Source of the DNA: Anolis sagrei
Lineage: Eukaryota > Chordata > Lepidosauria > Squamata > Anolidae
DNA length: 64,000 bases
Assembly: GCF_037176765.1 (NCBI RefSeq)
Contig: NC_090025.1
Span: 141,356,758 to 141,420,757, forward strand
Direction of reading: 5' to 3'
The notes beneath the pieces are model-generated. The model had not been told where the DNA came from and did no database searches. It saw only the letters and a program-made list of their open reading frames with translations. Shown here piece after piece: positions 10,801-44,835 of the stretch (position 1 is its first letter; each line of letters begins with the position of its first letter). The translations under genes and the position numbers were made by a program.

Positions 10801-11309
10801 CTAAGCTGAAGAGCCGGCATTGTCCGTAGACACCTCCAAGTCATGTGGCCATCATGACTGCATGGAGTGCTGTTACCTTCCCACAGAAGTGGTACCTATT
10901 GATCCACTCACATTTGCATGTTATCAAACTGCTAGGTTGGCAGGTGCTGGGACTAGCAGCTCACCCCGCTCTCTGGATTCGAAGTGCCAACCTTTCGGTT
11001 AGCAAGTTCAGCAGCTCAGCAGTTTAATCCACTGTGCCATCAGGGGGCCCACCTTTTTGTGTGCTTGCTTAACAGGCAGACTAAGTTAGAACTGCCACTC
11101 TGCCCTTGCCAGTTGTGACTGTGTACCTTTCTTCCTGTATTTGAATTCCTTTTCTTTTGCAGTGGGAAGCCTTTAGCCTTCCTGAGCTACAGAATTTCTT
11201 ACGGATACTGGACAAGGAAGAAGATGAGCAGTTGCAAAACTTAAGGCGACGCTATGCAGCATATAGAAACAAACTTGAAGACGCCCTTGGGGTTTGGAAA
11301 CCAGGTTAA
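7694..11309 (+). CDS. RASSF3: RASSF3, 3' portion: Ras-association domain family member 3, four coding exons
   Basis: Four exons join in frame: 7694-7801, 9294-9558, 10204-10319 and 11163-11309, with GT/AG borders, giving 211 residues to a TAA stop. They cover all of the human protein (238 residues as I recall) except about the first 35, which lie in an upstream exon outside the window. The middle holds the Ras-association domain (YTGFIKVQMEL, TLHISSTNTV, LLKKFLV, FALYKRCH, PLYLRLMAGP). The end holds the SARAH helix used for Hippo-kinase (MST) and RASSF dimerisation (WEAFSLPELQNFLRILDKEE). Family knowledge: a cytoplasmic adaptor and candidate tumour suppressor linked to apoptosis and p53 stabilisation. 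It is tail to tail with GNS. Near-identity over the SARAH part separates it from RASSF1 and RASSF5. No disruption is seen, so it should be functional. Confidence 0.95.
8553..8872 (+). mobile_element. tRNA-derived SINE, family A
   Basis: A box GGTGGTGCAGTGGG at the left, B-box-like GCTGTTCGATTC, tail TTTACCTTTA at the right. Confidence 0.78.
9098..9150. repeat. G-run followed by C-run
   Basis: About 14 G, a short spacer, then about 22 C. It sits in a short repeat (8985-9180) also mentioning CAGGCCCGTAGCCAGGATTT. Homopolymer lengths may be sequencing-sensitive. Confidence 0.7.
9294..9558 (+). CDS. RASSF3: RASSF3 coding exon 3, main part of the RA domain
   Basis: 265 bp. Acceptor CATTGCAG, donor GTATGC, ends in phase 1 inside the Val codon after KEDQ. 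Encodes NSSGTYTGFIKVQMEL through FALYKRCHKEDQ. The insert between the first RA strand and NMNTLHISS is a few residues longer than I recall for human and diverges there (GTIKDTNSGKHRNSNNETAF); the rest is strongly conserved. Confidence 0.94.
9802..9975 (-). mobile_element. CR1-like 3' fragment, diverged subfamily
   Basis: Tail-type sequence (AATCATAGACTCCTAAGAGC, GCCATCCAGTTGAACTCC) in reverse orientation, clearly more diverged than the other CR1 pieces. Confidence 0.6.
10204..10319 (+). CDS. RASSF3: RASSF3 coding exon 4, end of the RA domain
   Basis: 116 bp. Acceptor TTCTGCAG. Encodes VYMCKLSETEHPLYLRLMAG to REHETGEVL. Two in-frame donors are 6 bp apart: a strong GTAAGT at 10320 (chosen) and a weak GTTTTG at 10314. 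The weak one would remove Val-Leu and give the GEWEAF junction I recall for human RASSF3. The strong one gives GEVLWEAF, like RASSF1. Confidence 0.9.
10728..11052 (-). mobile_element. tRNA-derived SINE, family A
   Basis: Full-length-looking copy in RASSF3 intron 4, pointing leftward, with the tRNA-like head at the right (GCACAGTGGATTAAACTGC on the minus strand). It ends 110 bp before the last RASSF3 exon. Confidence 0.8.
11163..11309 (+). CDS. RASSF3: RASSF3 last coding exon, SARAH domain and stop
   Basis: 147 bp including TAA at 11307-11309. Acceptor follows a pyrimidine tract ending CTTTTGCAG. Encodes WEAFSLPELQNF, the heptad-rich SARAH helix and the terminal VWKPG. The 3' untranslated region follows directly. 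Confidence 0.95.
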   Translation, partial: WEAFSLPELQNFLRILDKEEDEQLQNLRRRYAAYRNKLEDALGVWKPG

Positions 11310-14300
11310 AATGCAGCCAAAGAACACTCAGGAAAAAAAGTGCATTACCAAATATCAAGTAGCATGCCAAACCCAGTGCCCAAAGCAAGATTGACTGTTC
11401 CTTGAAAACAGATGACAGCTTGGTAAATTGACATTATATGTTATGTGTGCTTCATTCCAGCTGGTTGTGTGAAAACACCTTTCACAGACATTAGGAAATG
11501 GAGACGTTCTTTGCTTTAAAGCTGATTGTTAACTTCTTAAAACAAAAGATGTGCAAATGTCAGTTTATTATAAATCCAAGTGCAGTTTAAATTAGAAATA
11601 GCGTACTATTTAATATCTAAGTTGATTTGCACTATCTTTTTTCAACTATTTCTCTGTGCTTTTGCTAAACAAATTATTTTTGTATGAAGAATGTGTTTCA
11701 GATGCTTTGTAGATGATGTTTAAACTAGAGAGGGTAGAAAGCAAGTTGGAAAGAAGGTAAGAGATGGAGAAGAGAAGGATGTTGATACGGAAAAGAGATC
11801 TCGAGTGTTGATTAGTAATATTGAAAAGACGGTTTAGCGTTTATATTTTGGGATTACTGAAATTAATATATTCAGTGCTGTTACTGAGATAGGTTTTAAT
11901 ATAAAGGAAACGGAGCTGCATAAAGGCTACATGTGGGTCATAATCTTGAATGTGCTTTTTAATAATGTTGATAGAGTAAGTCGAGGCTTGTATGTGTAAA
12001 AACTTGAGCATTATAGAATGAACCCAGAAATCTTTTTAATTCACCAGTTCTTTAAAGTTGCAGTTGAACTGGTTTTGGATCGATCCTTCACTACTAAAAA
12101 AGGAAAGTAGCAATGTTCTCTTAAGTTTATAATACTTTACAGTGCTTCCCCTTTACTATGAAACAAGATATTTATGGTTTTAATTCGTTCAAAAGTTTCA
12201 GAAGGTGACTTGGATTTTTTTTACACTGGTTTACTAATTGCAAGGTAAATAATGGAAGGAGGAAGATGTTGTATTTGACTGACTGTTTTTTTTCCTAGTA
12301 CTATTTTATCAGATGTCTATATGGTAAATGAAACCAAAGAAATGAGTGTGCAATACAAATGTTTATGTCAATGTATAAACAAGACTTGCTTTTAGTTTTA
12401 TGTTCACAGCCATCCAGGGGAAATAACTGATTTTGGATAACTGTAATTGATATACTGTACTTTCAACAATCATATCTAGCACCCACCACCACCCCTGAAT
12501 TATTTGGGCATTAATTTAGACATTTCTAAGAAATACGAGAGGTGTTCACTAAAGATTTCCCCTGATCCACTTCCTGTGGACTGAGAGCAATGAAACTTGG
12601 TACAGCTATTAGTCCTTCTCTACATAGGTGCCACCTAGAGACACATACTTCTCCCATCTATTTAAGCAACTGTAAACACTTCGTTTGTAGAAGTCGACAG
12701 GTTGCTCCAAAAGTCATGTTGTGACTTCAGAAATCAGAGTCTCATCATCTGAAAAATGCTTGCCCTTCAAAAAATAACTACATTGATGGAAAGAGGTGGA
12801 AGTCCAATGGTGTGAGGTCAGGTAAATAAGGGGGGAGCAGTAGAATTTCAAAGCCACAGGAGCATGCTTCCATTTGGGTAACATGTGAGTTGTGAACGGG
12901 TGCATTGTCTTGTGGAAGGCAGCCACCTTTGGTGAGCATGCCACGTCTCTTGGCTTTGATGGCCTGCCACAGTGTCCGCAGCAGTGAAGCATAGTATGCT
13001 CCAGTGATCATGGTACCCTTTGCTAGGAAATCCATCAATACTACTTTGTGCTGGTCCTAAAATACTGTTGACTATGACCTTTCCTGCTGAGAGTTGGCCA
13101 TGTGCCTTCTTTGGAGGCAGTGAGTCATGATGCTTCCATTGCATCGACTGGGCCTTAGTCTCAGGATCATAGTGATGGACCCAGCTTTCATCCTGTGTGA
13201 TCAGTCTGTTGAAAAAGTCCTCCTGGTTTCCATGGCACATCGTCAACAGTGCCTGAGAGCATTCGACTTGTTCCTGCTTCTAGAAAGGTGTGAGCAGCCA
13301 GAGGACCCAGTGAGTGGATACCTTATGCGTGTGAAGATGGTCTTGGATGTTTTTTTTCCACGGACCCCACACTAATCTTGACATTTTGGGCTACGTGGCG
13401 GATGGTTATGCAGCGACTTTCCAAAATGGCGACCTCCACTTGCTGAATGGTGTGTTCATCAATAGCAGAGTTGGGTCGCCCTGGAATTGGAGCTGTTTTC
13501 ACCGAGGTCCAATGACATTTGAATTGATGATGCCCATTCTTGACTACATCATATGGGGAATAATCACCATAAACCTTTTTCATCTCATCAAACGTCTCCT
13601 TTGGTGTGCAGCCTTGCAAGTAAAGGAACTTGACTGCCCTGTATTCCACTGGATTCATGATCAAACCTCACACCACTTCAGCAGCTGTAAAATCAAGACC
13701 GTTATCAGTTCCGAGTTGTAAATTGTCATGTAACCTATAGAGACTTACATCATTACACATATGCAGTTTCAGCATCCTGTGATAAACAGAAGTGGGTCAG
13801 GGGAAATCTTTAGTGTACACCCCTCGTATCTGCCAATATGGTGACACCTGGTGGGTATTAGATGCATTGTTCTCTTGAAAAAGAGTGCCTTCATTTTAAG
13901 TATTTGGCTGCTTTACCTCCCTCAAAACATTGAGCTTTGAGGAAGATTCTTGTTTTCAGATTTGCCAAGACAATCTTCTTTTATTTTAAAAGAGTTAACA
14001 GTAAATTAGAAGTAGAACTAGTTACCAAATAATCACTGGTATATCTTGTTTGGTTTTTTATTACACATAATATTGTAGTGCTTTGTGTGTCTTATTTTTA
14101 TTGGAGACATAATCAAAGTCAGGGAGTCTAGTGGTGTGCAGGGTGTGCATGACGTTAGTTTTTAAAATTCCATAGAAACTATGTTACATCACTAGATCAG
14201 TTCAAATATTAATGTTCCTATGTGATAGCCATGTCCGGGGTCTGCATCCTCTGGCACGAAGAGCATGATTTTCATTCAATTTACCAGTTCCACTGAAAGA

Positions 14301-15380
14301 TACATTTTATTATGAAGGAAGGAACTTGTTCTGAGTCAGTTTAAAAAGTCTGCAAGACCGCGTTCATCCCCTATTTCCCTCTTTAAGCGGTTTCTGTGAT
14401 GCATTCATTTAGGTTTCCACAGCCAGCTGTTGCATTCTTGCTACTTTTTCCCTTCCTTTCTCTAAAGGAAGTGCTACTTCCGTACTATGTTCTCATTCTT
14501 ATGGGATACATACTGAAGCCACATCATAGTGAAAGTAGAAGTAGAAACCACTGCTGCTTGTTAGAGGTGGTGCTAAGCAAGGAGAGACTGTCAGCCATGC
14601 TGTTTGTTGTTTTGTCTGTTTTGTATACACACAATCTTTGTCCAAGTTGGCATCCTCAACCTGTAAAAGACATGCGTGTTTCACATTGGGTTTTTATCTC
14701 CTAGGACTACACATGGGAACAGTTCAAACTCTAAACTGGTCCTTAAGATCTGTTATAACAAAAAATTGGAACTTCGTGTTTCTGCTGTTTAGATTTAAAT
14801 ACTGTATTCTGAATCGAGTAATGGCAATTGCCATGTATGTGAATTTTACATTTTTACTTGAACTTTGTGTTTCTTTATTCCCAAATCTTACTTTGGGCTC
14901 TTTATGTGCTAGAAGTCTTTGTAGGAAAATACAATTTGTGTGAGTCCAAACATTCTTTAACTTCACACACTGGTTAACACACCTGTTTTGTAAAGCTACA
15001 ATATGAAATAATAGGCCATTGGTGACCCAATGTTTGATGGTTGCTTTTTTGAAATGTAACATTTAATTTTAGATTTGTTTTGAGGTCAGATCCTTAATCT
15101 GTCAAAGATCTTTTGAAATTGATCTTTTATTTGTTAGCATCACAATTAAATAAGAGGAAGGCAATGTGGGGAATATTGAAGCTATGTTTATTGTTCTTTT
15201 TGAGAAAGTGTACTATTTATTATTATTTTGGAACTCTTTGGATGGGAAACTTTCATTCCCTAAAAAAGTTCTTATTACCATCATTAAAGCTGAAGTTAAC
15301 ACTGATATGGTTGTTTCCATTGTTAAATCTTGTTAAGTGTCTTGTATTTTTGATTCCCAGATTGCAGTAGGAATCTAAAA
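11310..15380 (+). other. Probable RASSF3 3' untranslated region, interrupted by a mariner
   Basis: AT-rich unique sequence follows the stop codon with no further exon-like ORF. The RASSF3 3'UTR is several kilobases long in mammals (recall), so 11310-12535 and probably 13829 to about 15380 are taken as UTR. I found no canonical AATAAA; ATTAAA variants near 15145 and 15283 are candidate poly(A) signals. A degraded SINE starts near 15430. The end is an estimate. Confidence 0.4.
12536..13826 (-). mobile_element. Mariner DNA transposon, full length, transposase broken
   Basis: 1291 bp with inverted ends CGAGAGGTGTTCACTAAAG (left) and CGAGGGGTGTACACTAAAG (right, reversed), three mismatches in about 38 bp, flanked by TA. 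Minus-strand peptides are mariner transposase: PVEYRAVKFLYLQGCTPKET (13664 downward), LITQDESWVHHYDPETKAQ, DNAPVHNS, LTPLDFHLFP and FLKGKHFSDDETLISEV. The DD34D residues are recognisable, but the reading moves between frames at least twice, so no active enzyme is made. The ends look intact, so it could in principle be moved by an active relative. Confidence 0.92.
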
Positions 15381-15429
15381 ATCGGTCCACTTATTTCACC
15401 TTCAAGTATGTCATGTTTCATTGAGCAGC

Positions 15430-15690
15430 ATTCGCCGTCTCCAGGCCATAGTGAGTGCCTGGAATTCAGTTTCGATTCCTCCCAAGATAAGGCGGCATCT
15501 TTCTGGCATTTCCTTATGGGTGCCTTAAATACCTCCCCACTTAAGTGGTACCTATTTATCTACTCACACTGCTGTTTTCAAAATCTGCTAGATAGGCAGA
15601 AGTTGGGATAAAGGCTAGGAGCTCACCCTGGCTCAGGCTTCGAACTGTCAACCAAACAATGCTAGTTGCTCACCATGCTACAAAGCTATG
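15430..15690 (-). mobile_element. Degraded tRNA-derived SINE, family A
   Basis: Matches the family A body (AAGTGGTACCTATTTATCTA, GGAGCTCACCCTGG) with many changes; older than the other copies. Confidence 0.6.
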
Positions 15691-15699
15691 GCAATTAAA

Positions 15700-17010
15700 T
15701 CAGAGGTGACATCCCTTAAATAGGAGCTCCAGGAACCTCTGATGCAATTCCCCCTTTTGTTTTAGCTTAACACTAAGATTAGTTATGCAAATCTAATGCA
15801 CACTCCAATTTTGACAATATAACCAAAAAAAGGTGAGCATTAGATTCAAGTAAATACAGTAGCTTGAAGAACAGGTCACTGATGTTATAAACATAGCTAA
15901 TGTACAAGGCACATTTTTATTCTGATGAAACATTGATGAATCTGCAAAGGTACTGCAAACTGAAAACTCTTAGTATATTTCTAGGTTGTACAACAACTGA
16001 AAATAATAACTGAAACAATGATCCATATATTTTCCTTCCTGAGGGGAAAGTCCAAGGATATATCTATTTCTTTCTGCCTGAAACTTGGCTTTTGCGTAGT
16101 TCCCATCACTGCATCCAAGTAATGGTAAGCTCCAAGGCCAGCTACTAAAAATATGTGGAAGTCACAATCTTTAATTGTTCCCGACCTTTTTTTGACCAGG
16201 AACCACTTTGAGCAGGGACCACTCTCCAACATTAGTACCAAAAGGGTTACGAATCGGTCAACTTTAGATATGGTTATTTGGGGTGCCAATTCAGAAAATT
16301 GCATTGGGTAGATCACATCAGCTCTAGTTTCTGATACAGAACATATGCCATCCAGTAGTTGCCATCTGCTCACCCACAGAAAACGATATTTAATAATCTA
16401 GAGCTGATGTGGTAGTAGTAATCTTTCGTGGGTAGTCAGCCTCTCCCCTCCCAACATCCCAGTTGCCTCAGTACTATACGAGGGTTTCATGAGACCAGTT
16501 GCTTTCATTGCTGTGTGATTTCGAAGCAACGGTGTAGTAATGGTGAGGCTGCATACCATATTTTCATTCTTACGGGGCACTGGTGGTCCATTGACCATAG
16601 GTTGGGAACCACTGCTTTAAGGCAAATGTGTTTTTAACATGTTAAAAGATCAAAACAAGCAGACTTTATGGGACTTGGGCTTTGTTATGCTACACAGGCT
16701 ATGGATTGAATGCCAGGTTGGGGGGGGCTTATTTTCATTTATGCCGTTTTTAAGAAGTTGAAAAATATTGCATGATTCAACATTAATCAAGATGTGGTCT
16801 GGATGTTCTGCCATTTGTGACAAAGCCATATGAACTTTGGAGCATTGTGCATATGACATGTTTTCACAAAACCTTACAATTGTTTCTCCTCCATGCTTAC
16901 CCATCAAAGAACCGGCAACCTACCAGAACAAATAGCATTTTAATTATTCAAATGTGTTTCCCAACCCAAACAAATACTTTAAAATACTCAAGCACTCCAT
17001 ATTTCTTGTA
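15700..17010. other. Region between RASSF3 and GNS 3' ends
   Basis: Contains the hAT-type copy at 16175-16614. I see no gene in the rest. Confidence 0.6.
16175..16614 (-). mobile_element. hAT-type nonautonomous element
   Basis: Reverse-oriented relative of 2049-2419: both encode the same shadow peptide pattern (CFVSETRA / CSVSETRA, FVTFLVLMLES / FVTLLVLMLES). Right end reversed reads CAGTGGTTCCCAACC. Confidence 0.65.
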
Positions 17011-17017
17011 GACAGAA

Positions 17018-20000
17018 TTTTAATCACTGAAAAGTGCAGCAATAATACAGGGTTCTTCAAAGGGCACTTCCTAAACAAAACACTATGATTCATGAGTTAG
17101 AAAACAGATGTGAACAGTTTGTCATACTGCATTGAGTGAACACATCAGGAATAGAAATACAGTTACCGATGAAGATGACTGACCAATTTCATCTGCCGAC
17201 AGCGTTGGAACAATACTTATTCTAGATATTACCTTTTCTGTTGTACAGTAGAGAGGAAAAAGCAAATACCAATGAAGGCTGCCTATCACAAGCATTAAAA
17301 AACCAATAGGTGCAACAGCTGTCTATTCCTCTGTGCGTCATCAAATAGGTAGACTTTCAGGATGATTTTGGTTTTTTTTTTATAAAGAATTTGCATTTTG
17401 ACCAATTGAAAGGGCTTTTTAAAAAACAGGGTACACATCTTATGTTAATGTAGTCTAGGGAAGCATTCTTTAAGCATCACTTGCCCCTAAAAATCGCTCG
17501 CTAAGACATATTATTTCACTTTAATTAATAAAACTTACTTACTGGTTATCAAAACAACAAGACAAAACCAAACAGATAACAAGATCGCATTTAGAACTGA
17601 AGTCAACTCAGGGCTACTTCTGTTACATTACAGCTGCTCCATTGTGGAGAGCAGTTGTGTGCACACCTGCCTGTCACACACTTTAATTCCTATCCATTTT
17701 GACATGGCGTGATTTGTTGCCATGTTACTGTCAAGCAGGTCTTTGTGTAAAATGTAAGTGTGAATATAACTACGTTTTCTTTAAGACTAATACTCTGTAA
17801 GGCCTCTGTTGGTATCCAACAACTGGATAGCTCTTTTGTGGTAAAGTGCAATGATATGAAAGATCTTGCCCACTAGAGCACATAAGATAGGACCATTTGT
17901 AATCTTCGTTTCTGCAAAAAAGTGATTAGGACCATTGTATTTTAAGTGTTCAGCAGCAAGGATTGGAGATGGGTCTCATTGGGGAAACCCAAATCCATTT
18001 GTCTTTCTCTCTGGAAACAATATTTAAAAGTTTTTTTTACCAACCCATTTTAAGATACAAGTTAATTGGATTTAAAATGTAAGAAATCTTTTAAAGACCA
18101 AAATGGAAAAGCGTGACATGTATTTCGGAGCAATCTTCAGTTCCATCTTACAAATTCTAGACTTTCCCTGAACTGAACATTGCCTTGTTCATAAGTGCAT
18201 TGGGTATTTGTGAGAAATGAATTGGTGAATTTCAGCTGTCGTAATATTTTAGACAGTGGTTCTCAACCAGTGAGTCTCCAGATGTTTTGGTCTTCAACTC
18301 CCAGAAATCCTAACAGCTGATAAACTGGCTGGGATTTCTGGGAGTTGAAGACCAAAACACCTGGAGACCCACAGGCTGAGAACCACTGATTTAAGAGAAA
18401 CTAGATCAGATATGGAAAAATTCAACAGTGGGAGTAAATACCTGCTAGTAGGTTTTTACACTGACTTGTATGATTACTTTCTATAGGATGGATGTTTTTA
18501 AACAAGACACGGAGCATTGTTTGTTAACTTTAAATGCTTCTCTGAGTCTACCCATACACAGCATATTATTGACATTTGGGGGAGGGGGGATCACTTGTAT
18601 CTATAATCAGAAGCTGGATCACTCATTACTTTGGCTTACCAAACTATTCAGGGTCATATTTGCAGTTACCGTGGAAGATTCAAACATGGAGGAAGAGAAA
18701 AAATAACACCTTTTCCTGAAAACTAGATCAACCCCCTTCCCAAAAACATTCAGTTAGCTATGAGTAGTAGAACTGACATGCATTTTTAGTTTATAAGAAC
18801 ATGAATTATTTGGGTAAACAGTAAACCAGAAGGAATGGAGTTGTAATACAAAATGAAAGTCTGAGAAATCTGAATAAAAGAATAAAACTAGCGGAGATGT
18901 TTATCAATAGGGGACTGCGGATTCCGTGCTTTCATGCACAGGATCAGAGTTCACTGTAAGGCCCTGTTCAAGCATTTAATTTTGTACACAAATCTTAAAC
19001 CACACATCCCCGCCATCTCATGTCACTTCCCTGGTCCTACTGACTGTCTCCTGAGAGGAAAAATAGTCTTACACCTTCTGTAAATTTTCAATCTGACTTG
19101 CAACAATCCTAGTCAATGTTACACAGCAACAATAGCAATTACTTCCTTCTGAGTCATGAGTAAAAAAATTCATAAGTTTGTTTAAGCAACTAGTGGTTAT
19201 TATCTTCCAAGAAACATATAACTAGCCTTCCAATTTCTTGCTCTTCTTCTGAAGAAACTTTCACATTATTTGTGAATGCCCAAACTGATATTTGCTCAAG
19301 AGGAATTCTTCTGACACTCATCTTTTTGCACAGGCATTTCCCCTCAAATTGTACACTCTGGTACGTTTATCTGAGTACATGAACATTAGACAAGGAAGCT
19401 GCATGTATATTCCATAATCCCCTTTCAATGTTTAGATCAGTCAGATAACATATACTTTGCAGGTATTCTGAATGAAAAAACCGCCTTGAAATGCATGCAA
19501 CTTCTGATGTAATTACTTTGTGTATCTAGATAGACATATTGTGAAAAGCATCCATAGAATCCAATACAAACATATAAGGGTGTGAGCAGTTTAGCTTTCC
19601 CATGGAACTTCACCTCAAAATTATGAATGGGGAATCAGTTACCACAATATTGTATCTGTCTTAAAATGCCTCTGTATATGGAAAGTCTTATATAGCAGAA
19701 AGAAATCCAGGCTGCAAGGCAGTGTTCACAGTGAGCACATTCCTACAAATAATGCCTTATACGTATACTCAAACGGTGCAGTCAAATGAGATCGGCCAAA
19801 CATGCCGAAATATATAAATTGGCTTGAAACAGCAGCCTATGACCAACTGAAAACTAAAGTTTGTTTCTCGCCTGACTGTTGAAACCCACACAACTGATAT
19901 ATCCTCAGCTTTCCTTCTTGAGTTCACAGGCACAGTGTGCATTATTAGAACATTCTGGAAATAAAGTCAATTAATACTTCCTTCTTTGGACTCACATTAA

Positions 20001-21245
20001 GTGCCTACAACTGTTAAAAAAAACTGTATTAGGAAAGAGTTCTCAGATATCCTTACTTGTGTGTATATTCTGCTTAAATGATAAATCAGCTTATATGTAT
20101 ACAAAATAAATGGTCCCCAACCTGCAGAATAGCTTCTATACTGGTTGTGCACTACTTGTACACAGACACCACACAAGTGACATTGGCCTGGCATCCAAAT
20201 ACATTTCTATCAAGAAGTATTATAATTAAACAACTTTTCTGGATACTGATTTTAAAATGCTGATAATTTCTAAACATCCATGCAATGCTAATACCACATT
20301 CATAAACAGGCATATGATACTCAAGAATGGAAAGGAATGAACTGTTTTTTCAAGTCAGTACCAAAGAAATGATTTCCCATATTCTCAAGATGCAAGAGTT
20401 CCCTCATGCAAACTGAGACCTGTTCGCTTTTCTTTTTAAAAAATCCTCAACCAACCTTCTCACATGAGGCAGTAGAACCTCATTCCTGGAATATACGACA
20501 ACATTAGGATGTTAGCTATTACTTTCCTTTTGAAAATGCAAACTGTCCAATTAAACTGTAACACTTAAAACTGTTAGTTTCTATACAATGTAGAAAAATA
20601 TGATGGATGCTAATGTGCCATTCATCTTGGGGGGAAATGCTCCTTTAGGGGTTGACTTGGTTCTGAAGTGAATGCCAGAGCTGATTGTATACATAACAGG
20701 CCAATGTAACATCTGACAGTAACAGGCACACAAGTTCTAATCAGCAATTCCAGCTGAGCCCTGAAAAGCTGAGAAGAAAATGAATGGCAACCTCCCTGGT
20801 TAACTTAATTATACTAGATTCAGAATACAAATGCAACCAATCCTCTTAAAAGCTTATTAGGTACTGGCTGTAACTAGGAGAAGGCCGCCTGTAGCCTCTG
20901 CCTAGATAGCTGGTCCAGCATACGACCACCTCTCCATGGAGTAAGCTCTTAAGAAGCTAAGCCTCGGTCTTTCATTTACATCAAGCGGGGAAATTCGATG
21001 CGTGTCAAAAATTAATACTGCATGTCAGGGTGAAACTTTTTGAGACTAACGTGGTAATCAGATTTGGGTGGACTAGACTGACCATGTCTTTAATAAACAT
21101 GTATTGCACAAGGTGGCAACCAGCTTGAGAGGTTATTTTCTCTCATAGCCAGCTGATCAAGTCTTTCAGATGTAGTCAGAGTGGATTAGGCAGATCTTCT
21201 GCAGTCACTTTGAAAAAACAGACACATGTAGCAACTAGGTTAGAA
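17018..21245 (-). other. Probable long 3' untranslated region of GNS
   Basis: Starts after the GNS stop (21246-21248 on the plus strand) and reads as mostly unique, moderately AT-rich sequence with no exons. One palindromic MITE (18254-18388) lies inside. The reverse complement of 17018-17023 is ATTAAA, a possible poly(A) signal. Human GNS also has a 3'UTR of several kb (recall). The exact end is inferred. Confidence 0.4.
18254..18388. mobile_element. Palindromic hAT-type MITE, 135 bp
   Basis: Nearly perfect inverted repeat: starts CAGTGGTTCTCAACCAG and ends CTGAGAACCACTG. Flanking ATTTTAGA and ATTTAAGA match at 7 of 8. Related copy at 51486-51620. It lies in the probable GNS 3'UTR, so the mRNA could form a long hairpin. 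Confidence 0.8.
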
Positions 21246-44055
<22,810 letters not shown>

Positions 44056-44261
44056 CTTGTCAGCGTCGGGAGAAAAGAGCAGGAGCGCACGAGACCCGCA
44101 CCTGAGGGAGGGAGAGCGAGCGCGCGCCCGCGTCACGAGAGAAAGATGCGCGCGCGCCCTCCGCTTTCTCCGCTTTCCTCCTCCCTCTTCTTCTTCTTCT
44201 TCTGCGACGCTGAGCAGCGCGAGCCCCGCCCCCTCGCTGAGGAGCCCAAGTTAGAGGCAGG

Positions 44262-44271
44262 ATCACATGAC
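44262..44271 (-). promoter_or_regulatory. M-box / CLEAR-like E-box upstream of GNS
   Basis: On the gene strand the site reads GTCATGTGAT. It resembles the MITF/TFEB M-box (TCATGTGA) and the lysosomal CLEAR consensus (GTCACGTGAC). About 210 bp upstream of the GNS ATG, a plausible position for TFEB control of a lysosomal hydrolase. Binding itself is inferred. Confidence 0.4.
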
Positions 44272-44435
44272 CGGGAGTCGGGCCGCGTGCCCCGCCCACT
44301 GGCTCTGAGAGGCTCCTCCCCGTTTTCCCTTCCCACAACAAACCTCCTCACCACCCTTGCTTTGCTTTCCTCATGGCTCCCAACCGCTCCCCTTGTCGGC
44401 TGCACCTAAAGGCATGGGCAAACTTCCCATGCACC

Positions 44436-44590
44436 TCCCACAATTATAAGAGCCTACATTGCTATATATTCCAGTTCAAAGCAGATAATGTGGGATTTTA
44501 TCCAGCTGTATGGATAATCCAGTTCAAAGCAGATATTGTGGATTACTTGCCTTGATATTCTGGATTATATGGCTGTGTGGAAGGGCCCTT
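44436..44590. mobile_element. MITE, partial, GGGCCCTTCCACACAGC family
   Basis: Two near-repeats of CCAGTTCAAAGCAGATA and the right end GGCTGTGTGGAAGGGCCC; the left end is missing. It sits next to the GNS promoter. Confidence 0.6.
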
Positions 44591-44835
44591 TGTAGTTTAT
44601 TCGTTTAGTCTCTTCCGACTCTTCATGACCATGTTCCTGTCAGCCTTGACCACCCCCAGCTCCTTCAAGGTCAAGCCAGTCACTTCAAGGATGCCCTCTT
44701 CCTTTTTCCTTCCATTTTCCCCAGCATCATTGCCTTCTCTAAGCTTTCCTGTCTTCTCATTATGTGGCTAAAGGACTTCATCTTTGCCTCTAATATCCTT
44801 CCCTCCAATGAGTAGTCAGACTTTATTTCCTGAAG

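Noticed and set aside
17521-17535. Plus-strand AATAAA as the RASSF3 poly(A) site
   Set aside because: More than 6 kb past the stop and probably inside the GNS 3'UTR on the other strand.
44056-44136. Upstream in-frame ATG for GNS adding 27 residues
   Set aside because: Would put a basic stretch before the signal peptide; the downstream ATG has a better context and human-like length.
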